64,000 nt of DNA from an uncultured Carboxylicivirga sp. GTDB lineage: Bacteria > Bacteroidota > Bacteroidia > Bacteroidales > Marinilabiliaceae. The stretch is taken from assembly GCF_963674565.1 (NCBI RefSeq), contig NZ_OY771430.1, positions 2,294,001 to 2,358,000 on the forward strand, given 5' to 3'. A program made the position numbers and the translations under genes. Below, in pieces: positions 27,525 to 37,513 of the stretch. Each line of letters begins with the position of its first letter. Position 1 is the stretch's first letter. The notes under the pieces were generated by a model, which did not search any database, had not been told where the DNA came from, and was given only the letters and a program-made list of their open reading frames with translations.

Positions 27525-28745
27525 TTATGTATGATGATGTTTACGACTTGAAGCAAAACCCTCCAGATATTTGAATCGCTCAGTCAATTCTCCATCTTCT
27601 GCAATTGTTGCTCGTTCTATCACTCCTTCTCTGTCAGCCTTAATAATAAAATCCATAATTCTATTTAATAGATGACTACCAAACTCCCGCGATGCATCTT
27701 TGGGTAGCTCATTGGGCAGATTATCAATTGTCATCATCGTTACGTTGCTCTCTGATGAAAAAGCAGGTTCCTCACTCATGGTAAACGGATTGAAATCGTA
27801 ATAGGGATCTCCAATTCTACAAGCTCGAATAGTGGAAGGAATTGAACCACCTATATCACATGTTATATCGGCAATCACCCTGATTTTAAAATCATCTTCA
27901 CGTATATCATTCATGGTAAATAAAACTGGTGCCTGTGGATCCCAGTATGCTGCAGAAATGAGCATATCGGTATGCCTACAAAAACGTTTAAAATTACCTT
28001 TATACTCTTTAGGATGCCTGAAAAAATGAAACAAGTCAAAATCAGCCATTCCCTTATGAAGATTATATTCACCTGGATACAATTGTACGTAACACACCTC
28101 ATCATACTGATTATTAAGATATTCTTCAACAGACAAGCGCCTTACTCCCAATTCCTCCATGATTTCAATTACCCCGCCGGCCACACGACCACTTCCTGTA
28201 ATGGCTATTTTGATTGGAGGCAGTTGAACTCTTTTCAACTCTTTAAATAATTCAACCTTATCTGCACATTGATGTGCAGGTTTCAGATTGTAGAAGCCAT
28301 AACGATTACCATAAGTAAGAAATGCATTGTATGCTCCTACCAAACCTGCATATTTTCCAAACCCTATTAAACGTATTCCTTTTTTATCGGTAAGCAACTC
28401 GTAATCAATCAAACGAATATGCTTATCTAATACTGTCTGCAATAGTTTACGGTTATGTTCCTGCTTTTTAATTGTATGAGAGAAAAATAGATATGACTTT
28501 TCTCTTATGAGATTCTCAACAGGTACTTCCTTTACTCCCAGAAAGAAATCACAGCTACTTATATCTTCCTTCACTGTAATACCCTGACGACGATAGTCCT
28601 CGTCAGTAAAACATCGAATCTGACTCGATTCAACTTCAATGCTCAGTTTAGGATATAAATTCAACAGTGTCTTACATTGCTGAGGCGTCAAAGGCACACG
28701 CTTATCAGGCGGTATCTTACCTTCCTTGAGAATTCCCAGTTTCAT
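27525..28745 (-). CDS. Lysine-ketoglutarate reductase-like (saccharopine-forming) enzyme
   Basis: A 406-residue protein of the alanine dehydrogenase/PNT-like fold, as found in lysine-2-oxoglutarate reductase and fungal Lys1. The start MKLGILKEGKIPPDKRVPLT carries the conserved family opening, so I set the start at 28745 and not at an upstream codon at 28796 that adds an unrelated 17-residue tail. A nucleotide-binding glycine motif (ITGSGRVAGG) lies near residue 200. The expected reaction joins lysine and 2-oxoglutarate to saccharopine with NAD(P)H. Together with the next gene it makes the entry module of the saccharopine pathway. Confidence 0.87.
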   Translation of the reverse strand: MKLGILKEGKIPPDKRVPLTPQQCKTLLNLYPKLSIEVESSQIRCFTDEDYRRQGITVKEDISSCDFFLGVKEVPVENLIREKSYLFFSHTIKKQEHNRKLLQTVLDKHIRLIDYELLTDKKGIRLIGFGKYAGLVGAYNAFLTYGNRYGFYNLKPAHQCADKVELFKELKRVQLPPIKIAITGSGRVAGGVIEIMEELGVRRLSVEEYLNNQYDEVCYVQLYPGEYNLHKGMADFDLFHFFRHPKEYKGNFKRFCRHTDMLISAAYWDPQAPVLFTMNDIREDDFKIRVIADITCDIGGSIPSTIRACRIGDPYYDFNPFTMSEEPAFSSESNVTMMTIDNLPNELPKDASREFGSHLLNRIMDFIIKADREGVIERATIAEDGELTERFKYLEGFASSRKHHHT

Positions 28746-28840
28746 GATGTATAATTTTATGTTATTTCTTTTATTAGCTTGAAGTGGCAAGTCCACATGT
28801 TAACTTTCCACTTAAAACTTTCGGACATCAGACTAAATAT

Positions 28841-30379
28841 CTAAATCTTAAACTCTATCCCTTGCGCCAAAGGCAAATCAGTACTAAAGTTGATGGTATT
28901 GGTTTGTCGACGCATATAAGCTTTCCAGGCATCAGAACCCGATTCACGACCACCACCTGTGTCTTTTTCACCTCCAAAAGCACCACCAATCTCAGCACCC
29001 GATGTTCCAATATTCACATTGGCAATACCACAATCCGATCCTTCATGAGACAGGAAGTGTTCTGTTTCCAGCATATTTCGTGAAAAGATGGCTGATGATA
29101 ATCCTTGAGGCACACCATTATGAAGAGCAATGGCTTCATCCATATCATTATATTTCAGTAGATACAATAGCGGAGCAAAGGTTTCTTCCTGCACAATCTG
29201 ATAATGGTTCTGAGCCTCAGCAATAGCAGGCACTACATAGCAGCCTGATTCATATTCCTTACCACTCAACACATCTCCTCCGTAAAGAATGGTTCCTCCT
29301 TCAGCTTTTACCTTTTCAATGGCATCCTGATAAGTTTGAACAGCCCCCTTATCGATCATTGGTCCAACCAGCGTTTTTGAATCCAATGGGTGACCGATAT
29401 GAATGCTCTTATAAACACTGATCAGCTTTTCTTTCATCGATTCATAAACCGATTCATGAATAATGATTCTGCGAGTAGAAGTACATCGCTGCCCACAGGT
29501 ACCAACAGCTCCAAATACGATGGCCCGCAAAGCCATCTCCTGATCAGCATCAGGGGTAACAATTATGGCATTATTTCCACCCAATTCTAAAATATATTTT
29601 CCTAGACGTTCACCCACTAAACGACCAACTCTCTTACCGATGCGAGTAGATCCGGTAAATGAGATCAATGGAATATTTCTGTCACTAAACAATTCATCTC
29701 CCAGATATTTCGATCCGGTTGCCACCAGATTCAATACACCTTCCTGAATATTGTTTTCCTTTAATACCTTCTGCACTATTTTATGAACAGCAATGGCACA
29801 AAGCATTACCTTAGATGAAGGTTTCCAAACAACCACATCGCCACAGACCAAAGCAATCATAGCGTTCCATGCCCAAACGGCAACAGGGAAGTTGAATGCT
29901 GAAACCACACCTACAATTCCAAGTGGGTGATACTGATCGTACATTCTGTGTTTCGCTCTTTCGGAGTGCATGGTTGAACCATATAACTGTCGGGACTGGC
30001 CCACGGCAAAATCACAGATATCAATCATTTCCTGAACTTCGCCCAGTCCTTCCTGATAGATCTTTCCCATCTCATAAGAAACCAGCTTACCTAAAGCTTC
30101 CTTGTGTTTTCTCAACTCCAATCCAATCTGTCTAACCAACTCACCCCGAACGGGTGCCGGTACCATCCTCCAGTCTTTAAATGCCTTTTGTGCAGTCTGA
30201 ATCACCTGATCATATTCTTCTTTTGTGGCCTGTTTAATGCCAGCAATTTCTTCTCCGTCTGCCGGGGAATAACTGGTAATCACATCCCCGTTTGTTTGCA
30301 TCCATTTGGTACCCGTGCAAATACCGTTGTTAATCTTCTCGATTCCTAATTCTTTTAGTGCTTCTTTAATTTCGTACAT
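28841..30379 (-). CDS. ALDH7A1-type 2-aminoadipate semialdehyde dehydrogenase
   Basis: A 512-residue aldehyde dehydrogenase clearly of the ALDH7 (antiquitin) subfamily. It has the family start LKELGIEKINNGICTGTKW, the catalytic Glu in LELGGNNAI and the catalytic Cys in GTCGQRCTSTRR. ALDH7A1 oxidises 2-aminoadipate 6-semialdehyde, the product of saccharopine cleavage, to 2-aminoadipate. Its place beside the two saccharopine genes fixes this role with good confidence. The direction is oxidative, so the cluster degrades lysine and does not make it. It lies 20 bp downstream of the first aconitase-family gene. Confidence 0.93.
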   Translation of the reverse strand: MYEIKEALKELGIEKINNGICTGTKWMQTNGDVITSYSPADGEEIAGIKQATKEEYDQVIQTAQKAFKDWRMVPAPVRGELVRQIGLELRKHKEALGKLVSYEMGKIYQEGLGEVQEMIDICDFAVGQSRQLYGSTMHSERAKHRMYDQYHPLGIVGVVSAFNFPVAVWAWNAMIALVCGDVVVWKPSSKVMLCAIAVHKIVQKVLKENNIQEGVLNLVATGSKYLGDELFSDRNIPLISFTGSTRIGKRVGRLVGERLGKYILELGGNNAIIVTPDADQEMALRAIVFGAVGTCGQRCTSTRRIIIHESVYESMKEKLISVYKSIHIGHPLDSKTLVGPMIDKGAVQTYQDAIEKVKAEGGTILYGGDVLSGKEYESGCYVVPAIAEAQNHYQIVQEETFAPLLYLLKYNDMDEAIALHNGVPQGLSSAIFSRNMLETEHFLSHEGSDCGIANVNIGTSGAEIGGAFGGEKDTGGGRESGSDAWKAYMRRQTNTINFSTDLPLAQGIEFKI

Positions 30380-30399
30380 GCTATATGTTTTTATATTTC

Positions 30400-32184
30400 T
30401 TAATTTCTTGTTTTTGACATACTAAGTGAATTAACTAATCCCCCTTTATTTAGTATTTCCATCAATTTATCGGGTAGTGGTGCAAAAGTGAAATCTAGTC
30501 CATTAATTACTACTTTACCCGCTTTAAAATCAATTTTCACCTCATCTCCTTTTTGATATGCTTCCACTGCTTTGGGTAAAACGATAATAGGTAATCCCTG
30601 ATTAACAGCTGAGCGGAAGAAAATACGTGATACTGATTTTACAATGATGGCTTTAATACCAACATACCTCAAGCCTACAGATGGATGCTCGCGTGAACTG
30701 CCACATCCAAAATTTGTCCCGCATATGATGATGTCACCTTCATGCACTGTTGCCGCAAACGATTCATCAAAATCGCGAAATAAATAAGGCGCTATCTTTT
30801 CAGGTTCAGAACTGTTAATCTCATAGGTCAAACTACCTGCAAACATCTGATCAGTATTCATATTATCTGCATCCTGGTATGCCCAAACTCCATTAATTCT
30901 TCGATTATCATTTTTCTTTATTACTATGGTAGAAGCTTCTTTCTTCTCATACGAAAACTTATGATTTTTCTTTCTCATAGGTGATAAGATACGCCCATGA
31001 ATGGCAGATAAAGCAACAGTGGCCGGCGATGCAAGATAGATAGATGCATTCTTATTTCCCATTCTCCCCAGGAAGTTACGATTGGCAGTACTGATAACAG
31101 TAACGTCATCAGCCGGAATACCCTGACCAGTTCCCAGACACGGACCACATGATGGTGACAAAACATTGGCACCAGCTTCCATAAAAATATCAATGAGCCC
31201 TTCCTTGTTGGCTTGACGATAAATCTCCCTGGATGCAGGTATTATCAATAACTGAAAACCATCAGGCACACACTGGCCTTTAAGTATCGATGCTGCTTCA
31301 CGCAGATCTTCAATTCGTCCGTTCGTGCATGTTCCGATTAATGCCTGCTGCACTTCGGTACCGGCCACCTCATCCACACTTTTAATATTATCTACATGGT
31401 GAGGATATGCCACTACCGGGAATAACTCATCCAGTTGAAGTGTAATCTCTTTTGTATAAATGGCATCTTCATCAGCCCAGACTCCTTCAAAATCTTCCTC
31501 AAGGAATTCTGATAATACCTCATCGTAAGGAAAAACAGCATTTTTGGCTCCCATCTCCGAGGCAAGATTAGCTATGGTCATTCGGTCAGCAATAGTTAAA
31601 TTACGGATACCATCACCATGATATTCAATCGACATATAATCAGCACCTGCAGAACCAATCATACCAATAATGTACAAAGCCACATCCTTGGCAAAAACCC
31701 CTTGCGGAAGTATACCATTGAGGGTTATCTTTATCGTCTCTGGCACTCTGAACCATGTCTCGCCCTGTTTCCACAAACCTGCTGCTTCTGTTCTATCAAT
31801 GCCCGTTGCAAAAGCATTAAAAGCTCCGGCTGTGCAAGTATGACTATCACTACCCACGATACACATGCCTGGCAATGCATATTCAGCCATCATCTGATGA
31901 CAGATACCATTACCTGCATCATGAAATTTTCGAACCTTGTTTTGATACACAAATGTTCTGATTTGCTGATAGTCATTTGCCAGCTTGGCATTCGTTGGTG
32001 GTGCATTATGGTCGAGAACCACCATCAACTGATCTCTATCTTTCAGTTGATCGCCACCCATCTTCCTGAATATCTTCTCAATGGCAGCTGTATTATCATG
32101 AGACAATACAATATCAGGCTTCTTAAAAACGATCGATCCCTGAGGTGCATCAAATATCTTTTCAACAAATGTTCTTCCTGACAT
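30400..32184 (-). CDS. Aconitase-family hydro-lyase, large and small domains fused (copy A)
   Basis: A 594-residue enzyme in which a LeuC-like large domain (about 1-400) and a LeuD-like swivelling domain (about 425-594) are fused. Cluster ligands appear as Cys in LIGTCTNGRIED and the CGPC pair in SPSCGPCLG. The swivel domain has NFGCGSSREHPSVGLR. The overall layout resembles bacterial homoaconitase/isopropylmalate dehydratase-like aconitases. The specificity loop after NTDQMF (AGSLTY) matches neither the usual leucine nor lysine pattern as I know it. In this cluster it probably interconverts homoisocitrate, homoaconitate and homocitrate in part; citrate is the alternative substrate. Confidence 0.85.
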   Translation of the reverse strand: MSGRTFVEKIFDAPQGSIVFKKPDIVLSHDNTAAIEKIFRKMGGDQLKDRDQLMVVLDHNAPPTNAKLANDYQQIRTFVYQNKVRKFHDAGNGICHQMMAEYALPGMCIVGSDSHTCTAGAFNAFATGIDRTEAAGLWKQGETWFRVPETIKITLNGILPQGVFAKDVALYIIGMIGSAGADYMSIEYHGDGIRNLTIADRMTIANLASEMGAKNAVFPYDEVLSEFLEEDFEGVWADEDAIYTKEITLQLDELFPVVAYPHHVDNIKSVDEVAGTEVQQALIGTCTNGRIEDLREAASILKGQCVPDGFQLLIIPASREIYRQANKEGLIDIFMEAGANVLSPSCGPCLGTGQGIPADDVTVISTANRNFLGRMGNKNASIYLASPATVALSAIHGRILSPMRKKNHKFSYEKKEASTIVIKKNDNRRINGVWAYQDADNMNTDQMFAGSLTYEINSSEPEKIAPYLFRDFDESFAATVHEGDIIICGTNFGCGSSREHPSVGLRYVGIKAIIVKSVSRIFFRSAVNQGLPIIVLPKAVEAYQKGDEVKIDFKAGKVVINGLDFTFAPLPDKLMEILNKGGLVNSLSMSKTRN

Positions 32185-32238
32185 AACAATTAGCTTTATG
32201 CAGCTAGCCTTTAGCTTCTAGCTTATTATTTTTGATTA

Positions 32239-34047
32239 TTACTGTATAGCTAACAGATCTCCTTTCTGATAAATCATCATTTGAACTTCTGAGAAAGGTC
32301 GAATCATCATCATTTTATTATTCTTCAAATTGGTGATTTGTCCCTTCTCCAAATCAATTCTGATGGTATCTCTGTTTTCCAGTTCCAGTTCTGATAAGTC
32401 ATTATAACTTAATACCGGGAATCCTGCATTGATGGCATTACGTTCATAAATAGCTCCGAATGATTTGGCCAGAACACATAAATTTCCCAGCGACTTAAAG
32501 CAATCTACTGCCTGTTGACGCGAACTCCCTGCTCCGAAATTCTGACCTGTAATAACGATATCACCGGCTTCTGATTTCTGGGCATAATCTTCCCATCCTT
32601 TCAGGTTGTCAAAAGTGTATTGACCCATTTGATCAATATCTGTAATGGCCAGGTATCGATTATGAAAAATCATATCCGTATCGATGTTATCTTCATCAAT
32701 CAACCACACTTTACCTTCCAGGATCATTGGCTTTAATTCTGTTTTTTCTTCTCTTACAGTGATTTGGTATTTTAATTCGGACGATGGTTTAAACACGCTC
32801 GGTTCGGCAGGTAGTGATGAAGGAGTAGTAATATGACCTGCAACTGCAGAAGCTGCAGCTATAGCAGGTGATGCAAGGTACACCTCACCTTTACCTTGCT
32901 TTCCGGCAAAATTGCGATTGCCTGTACTTACAGTCTTCTCTCCTGGTCCGTTTTGCCCAACCTGACCACTTGCACAACCTGCACAACCTGCATTCCCAAC
33001 CAAAGCTCCAGCTTCTTTAAAAATCTTTATCAGGCCTTCTTCCATGCAGGTATTCCAAATATCATCTGTTGATGGCACAATCTTCAATACAATACCGGGA
33101 GCTATTTTCTTACCATTCAAAATTTTGGCAACTACTCGCATATCCTCCATTCTGCCATTGGTGCAGCTACCGATAAAAACAGAATCTATTTTAGTTCCTA
33201 GAACCTCTTTTACAGATACCACATCATGAGGCTTACCCGGCAATGCAATTGCCTGATAAAACTCGGATACGTCTATCTTTTCTACTAATGAATATTGAGC
33301 ATCCTCATCAGCAAAAACTGTAGATACAGACTCACCACTTCGATCTTTAATATATTCTAAAACTTTCTCTGATGGAATAAAAAATATAGCTATTGCTCCC
33401 ATCTCAGTTGCCATCGAAGAAATAGTTAGCCTTTCATCCAATGTTAATTGATCAGCTACTTTGCCAACTATCTCGACTGACAAACCCAACAATGAGTTGG
33501 CTCCGAATCTCTTAAGAAGATTCAAGGCAATATCCTTGGCTGAAATATTAGTTGGTCGCTTACCTGTTAATTCAATTTTAGCTGATTCGGGCACTTTAAA
33601 CCATACTGATCCTCTTGCCCAGGCTGCAGCAATATCCCTGTCACCCATTCCCTGACCAAAGGCGCCAATGGCGCCCAGTATATTGGCATGTGAATCAGTG
33701 GAGACAAGTGTTGATCCGGGAGTAGCCATACCCTTATCTATAGCCAGATGCGTTCCGATACCACTGTTGATATCATATACGCCAACTCTCTCCTCTCGTG
33801 CATATTGTCGACATAATTGCTGATTGGCAGCATATTTCTGATCCGACCCGGTGGGATTACAGTCGAAAGTAAAAAACGTCTTTTGAGGATCTGCCAATCG
33901 CAAACCATTATCCTTAAGATTTTTCACCACATTAGCACCTCCAAAATCACGGGCCAGACGAACATCAATTTCAATGTCAACAATACCACCCGGCAGTACC
34001 GAGTTTTTATTGGCATGATTCGCTAATATTTTTTCTATGATAGTCAT
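32239..34047 (-). CDS. Aconitase-family hydro-lyase, large and small domains fused (copy B)
   Basis: A 602-residue paralogue-like enzyme with the same fused layout as the neighbouring copy. Cluster ligands are Cys in FIGSCTNGRMED and the pair in NAGCAGCASG. The swivel domain shows NFGAGSSRQQAVDC and, near the specificity loop, FHNRYLAITD. The two copies are clearly diverged, so they are unlikely to be a recent duplication and may take different steps. In fungi, two separate aconitase-family proteins perform the homocitrate dehydration and homoaconitate hydration steps. Copy B starts 84 bp after the HD-domain gene. Confidence 0.85.
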   Translation of the reverse strand: MTIIEKILANHANKNSVLPGGIVDIEIDVRLARDFGGANVVKNLKDNGLRLADPQKTFFTFDCNPTGSDQKYAANQQLCRQYAREERVGVYDINSGIGTHLAIDKGMATPGSTLVSTDSHANILGAIGAFGQGMGDRDIAAAWARGSVWFKVPESAKIELTGKRPTNISAKDIALNLLKRFGANSLLGLSVEIVGKVADQLTLDERLTISSMATEMGAIAIFFIPSEKVLEYIKDRSGESVSTVFADEDAQYSLVEKIDVSEFYQAIALPGKPHDVVSVKEVLGTKIDSVFIGSCTNGRMEDMRVVAKILNGKKIAPGIVLKIVPSTDDIWNTCMEEGLIKIFKEAGALVGNAGCAGCASGQVGQNGPGEKTVSTGNRNFAGKQGKGEVYLASPAIAAASAVAGHITTPSSLPAEPSVFKPSSELKYQITVREEKTELKPMILEGKVWLIDEDNIDTDMIFHNRYLAITDIDQMGQYTFDNLKGWEDYAQKSEAGDIVITGQNFGAGSSRQQAVDCFKSLGNLCVLAKSFGAIYERNAINAGFPVLSYNDLSELELENRDTIRIDLEKGQITNLKNNKMMMIRPFSEVQMMIYQKGDLLAIQ

Positions 34048-34131
34048 GAATAACAGTTAATTAATAGTTGTTAGTCGTAAACTCATTCAATTCCTTCATT
34101 AATAATTGATAATTAATCATTAACAATCAGC

Positions 34132-34686
34132 TTATTTTAGTCGACTCTTAAATGGCAAAAAGGTCATAAAGTCGGCATGATGTACAACATAAGCTTCTGT
34201 CGATCTTTTAACCATATCGCCCTCTCCGGCATGGGTTGCAATGATATGGCACACTTCGGCAGGCATCTTACATTCTTCAGCAAGCGAAACACCCGAAAAA
34301 GAATGACGAAGGTATTTCCCATACATTCCCTGAACAGCTTTTCCGTTTTCATCCAGTTCGTATTCCAAAAGTTTACCCACATCAGCCAGAATAGCTCCTG
34401 AAACCAGCACATCCATATCAACCGGTAGTTCATCCTTGAAGAATTGATTCATCTTCAAACCACTTTCGTAGGCTATATGAACCACAGCCCTTTTATGATC
34501 CATAAATGTTACTTTCAAATCCGGACCACACAAAAGAGTAAAAGGAATGATATTCAAATCATCTGCAGATAGCACACTTCGATCCAATGCCAATTCCCAG
34601 GTTTTGGCAACCTGCGAGCGCAGCTCCTCATCTTTTATCCAGTCTAACTCAGGCCAGAGTTTTATCACTTCATTATGAGCATCCAT
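34132..34686 (-). CDS. HD-domain-like protein lacking the HD histidine
   Basis: A 184-residue protein with the HD phosphohydrolase fold signature. A first His occurs in AVVHIAYE, then ILADVGKLLEYE stands where the family has LLHDIGK, so the motif His is Ala. Later RHSFSGVSLA and IIATHAGEG supply the further His residues, and HHAD follows. Loss of one metal ligand suggests altered metal binding or a non-hydrolytic role. It lies 11 bp downstream of the dehydrogenase gene and inside a metabolic operon, so its task may be linked to that pathway; I cannot say how. Confidence 0.75.
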   Translation of the reverse strand: MDAHNEVIKLWPELDWIKDEELRSQVAKTWELALDRSVLSADDLNIIPFTLLCGPDLKVTFMDHKRAVVHIAYESGLKMNQFFKDELPVDMDVLVSGAILADVGKLLEYELDENGKAVQGMYGKYLRHSFSGVSLAEECKMPAEVCHIIATHAGEGDMVKRSTEAYVVHHADFMTFLPFKSRLK

Positions 34687-34697
34687 TACTTTTTCAA

Positions 34698-35891
34698 TTA
34701 TAATTTAGCTATTATGGCATCTGCCATTTGTTCGGTTGTCGCCGCACCTTTATCAATAACATCAGGCTTTCCTGGCATCTTAAGCATATCATAAGTGCGA
34801 ACTTTTCCTTCTTCAATCACTGCAGCAATAGCTTTACGGATTTTCTCTGCCATTGCACCTTCATCAATATAATCGAGCATCATGCAAGCTGATTCAATCA
34901 TCGCAACAGGATTCACAATTGATCTTTGGTAGCCAGCATATTTGGGAGCAGAGCCATGTGTTGGTTCAAAAACAGCCACTCCACTCTCACCCATCTGCGC
35001 ACTGCAGGCAAAGCCTAAACCACCAATCAATCCGGCAAAACCATCGGAAAGAATATCGCCAAACATGTTGCCGGCCACCATCACACCATAAGTTTCAGGA
35101 TTCTTTGTCAACCACATCATTTGAGCATCAATATTGGTATTCCACAGTTCTATTTCCGGGTAATCATTCTTTTGAAGTTGTTGTGCCATTTTATACATCA
35201 TACCCGATGTTTCGCGAATCACGTTGGGCTTTTCGCAAACCGTAACCGATTTATAACCATACTTCCGGGCATGTTCAAAAGCAGCCCGAAGAATTCGATC
35301 AGTGGCATGTTTGGTAAAAATGCGGGTTGAAACCGATAATTCTTCTTTAGGCGTACTTCCAAAATTCTTTACAAACTGAGGGTGTGTCATCAAAGCCTCA
35401 TAAACAATTCCATTGGGAGCACTCCATTCTACTCCTCCATACAATCCTTCGGTATTTTGGCGAAAAATAGGCACATCAACCATTGGTTCTTCCACCTCAC
35501 CGTTAGCACCTCTTCGGATAAAATTCAACGGATTACCTTTATATGTTTTACAAGGTCGTAAGCAAATATCCATTTTAAAATGCTGACGAAGTGCCACTAT
35601 GGGGCTTTTATAAACCAACCCTCTACCCTGTAAATCAGCATTTAATTCAGCACTGGCTTCGTCTTTTGGCTTAGATGTAATGGCACCAAACAACCCTATT
35701 TTATGTTCTTCGAGTAACTTAATAGTTCTCTCCGGCAGCGGATTGCCCTCATTACACCAAAATTCCCAACCAATATCACCCTCGACATAATTGGCATCAA
35801 AGCCTGCTGCACTTAAAACTCTTATTGCCTGATCCAAAACAATGCGTCCGATTCCGTCGCCTGGCATTGTAACTATGGTTCGTTTATTCAT
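34698..35891 (-). CDS. Isocitrate/homoisocitrate dehydrogenase-family enzyme
   Basis: A 397-residue beta-decarboxylating dehydrogenase. Family marks are TMPGDGIGRIV at the start, FRQNTEGLYGG, NMFGDILSDGFAGLIGG (metal-binding Asp residues) and THGSAPKYAG. The Lys-Tyr pair after HGSAP resembles the NADP-binding residues of E. coli isocitrate dehydrogenase, whereas NAD-dependent isopropylmalate enzymes usually have Asp-Ile there, so NADP use is likely. Substrate could be isocitrate, homoisocitrate or another 3-substituted malate. In the present cluster, reductive carboxylation of 2-oxoadipate to homoisocitrate fits best. That is inference. Confidence 0.85.
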   Translation of the reverse strand: MNKRTIVTMPGDGIGRIVLDQAIRVLSAAGFDANYVEGDIGWEFWCNEGNPLPERTIKLLEEHKIGLFGAITSKPKDEASAELNADLQGRGLVYKSPIVALRQHFKMDICLRPCKTYKGNPLNFIRRGANGEVEEPMVDVPIFRQNTEGLYGGVEWSAPNGIVYEALMTHPQFVKNFGSTPKEELSVSTRIFTKHATDRILRAAFEHARKYGYKSVTVCEKPNVIRETSGMMYKMAQQLQKNDYPEIELWNTNIDAQMMWLTKNPETYGVMVAGNMFGDILSDGFAGLIGGLGFACSAQMGESGVAVFEPTHGSAPKYAGYQRSIVNPVAMIESACMMLDYIDEGAMAEKIRKAIAAVIEEGKVRTYDMLKMPGKPDVIDKGAATTEQMADAIIAKL

Positions 35892-35953
35892 AATATTGAC
35901 TGTTAGACTTTTATAAATTAGATAATAGAGTTGTTTACAATCGTTGCTTTATA

Positions 35954-37513
35954 TTATTGATCAGCCACCTGACGTACCACATCAATCACGGTTCCGTCAA
36001 CCCATTTGATGGCAGCTACAATTTTATCATTTGACATTGGCCGCTCGGGTTTGCCACAAATATGCTCTGCCTCTTCTTTCAGTTGTTGAATGGTTTTAAC
36101 AGGTAAAGCTGAATCTTTCACCTTATCAATCAAATCAGATCGTAATGGATTTATGGCGATACCACGTTCAGTTACTATAACATCAATTAATTCTCCAGGT
36201 CCGCAAAGTGTGGTTACCTCATCTACAATGACAGGAATACGATCACGGAATAAGGGTAACGGTAGAATGACTGTTTTTGAGAATAAACAATTCTGCCATC
36301 CACCGATACCATGCATCAGATAACCATCGGAGTGGGTTACCACATTAGCATTGAAATTGACATCAACCTCAGTAGCACCCAAAATCACTACATCAACCAG
36401 TCCGGCGAAGTTACCTTTACCATGGTAGTTATAGCTGGTAAAAGGACTTGTCCAGACATGATTCGGATTCTCTCGCATGGATCGTACTCCTTCCAAATCA
36501 AAAGTCTGACCATCCAGAATGTATTCCACCAGACCTTCTTCCAGCAGATTTACTAAATATTGGTTACTTCCGCCACGGGCAAAACGGGCCTTAATACCCT
36601 TTCGACGCATGATATCACCAAAATAAATACCTATGGATAGAGCTGTTCCGCCGGCGCCTGCCTGAAATGAAAATCCATCATGAATGATACCTGTGACCTC
36701 ACAGAATTGGGCTGTCATCTCAGCTATAAGAAGCCGATCGGGGCTTTTTGTTATCTGGGTAGTTCCCGATACTATTTTTTCAGGTATGCCTACTTTATCA
36801 ACTAAAACAGTAAAATCAACATAATTGCCTTGAATCTGCCAGGGAACACATGGAAATGGGACCAAGGTATCTGTAACTACAATCACCTTATCGGCATATT
36901 GCGAATCGGCTAAAGCAAAACCCAGCAATCCGCTGTTTGATTCACCATTAATACCATTGGCATTACCAAAAGTATCGGCACACGAAGCTGCAATCACAGC
37001 TATATCTATCTTCACCTCTCCATCCTGAACAGCTTGATAACGACCACCGTGAGAACGCAGAACAGCTATCTTTGACATTTTACCTTCACTGCAAAATTTG
37101 CCGAGTGGCCCGTTCATGCTTCCCTCTATATGACTGATGGTTCCATCTTCGAGATAGGGAATCAGATGATTATGACAAGGAAAAGAGGCTGATGGAAACC
37201 AACGCAGGTTCTTCACACCCAACTTCTTTGCTACATCAAACACCATATTGGCAACCAAATCACCATTTCGGAAATGATGATGAGTCGAAATAGTCATACC
37301 ATCCTTTAAACCGGCTCTTATCAAAGCTTCCTCCAGGTCTTTAACCTGTTTATTTCCATCCAAAGGATAATCTGCACATGACGATATTCTGGGTGCCATT
37401 TTATTTCCTTCAGGCTTATATTTTCCAACACCCATAAATGGAACGATTTTCTCCCCATTTACCGTTTCAGGTACCCAACGTCCGGCAGCATTCTTTATTA
37501 ATTTATCCGACAT
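35954..37513 (-). CDS. Citrate lyase alpha subunit-like (CitF family)
   Basis: A 519-residue CitF-type acyl-ACP transferase. It carries segments such as LIRAGLKDGMTISTHHHFRNGD, the FQAGAGGTALSIGIYFGD block and VTERGIAINPLR that are typical of the citrate lyase alpha chain. This subunit swaps the acetyl group on the acyl carrier for citrate, releasing acetate. Its start overlaps the end of the carrier/lyase gene by 11 bases, so the two are translationally coupled. No citC, citX or citG for the prosthetic group is present in the window. Given the lysine neighbours, the physiological substrate may be homocitrate. Confidence 0.9.
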   Translation of the reverse strand: MSDKLIKNAAGRWVPETVNGEKIVPFMGVGKYKPEGNKMAPRISSCADYPLDGNKQVKDLEEALIRAGLKDGMTISTHHHFRNGDLVANMVFDVAKKLGVKNLRWFPSASFPCHNHLIPYLEDGTISHIEGSMNGPLGKFCSEGKMSKIAVLRSHGGRYQAVQDGEVKIDIAVIAASCADTFGNANGINGESNSGLLGFALADSQYADKVIVVTDTLVPFPCVPWQIQGNYVDFTVLVDKVGIPEKIVSGTTQITKSPDRLLIAEMTAQFCEVTGIIHDGFSFQAGAGGTALSIGIYFGDIMRRKGIKARFARGGSNQYLVNLLEEGLVEYILDGQTFDLEGVRSMRENPNHVWTSPFTSYNYHGKGNFAGLVDVVILGATEVDVNFNANVVTHSDGYLMHGIGGWQNCLFSKTVILPLPLFRDRIPVIVDEVTTLCGPGELIDVIVTERGIAINPLRSDLIDKVKDSALPVKTIQQLKEEAEHICGKPERPMSNDKIVAAIKWVDGTVIDVVRQVADQ

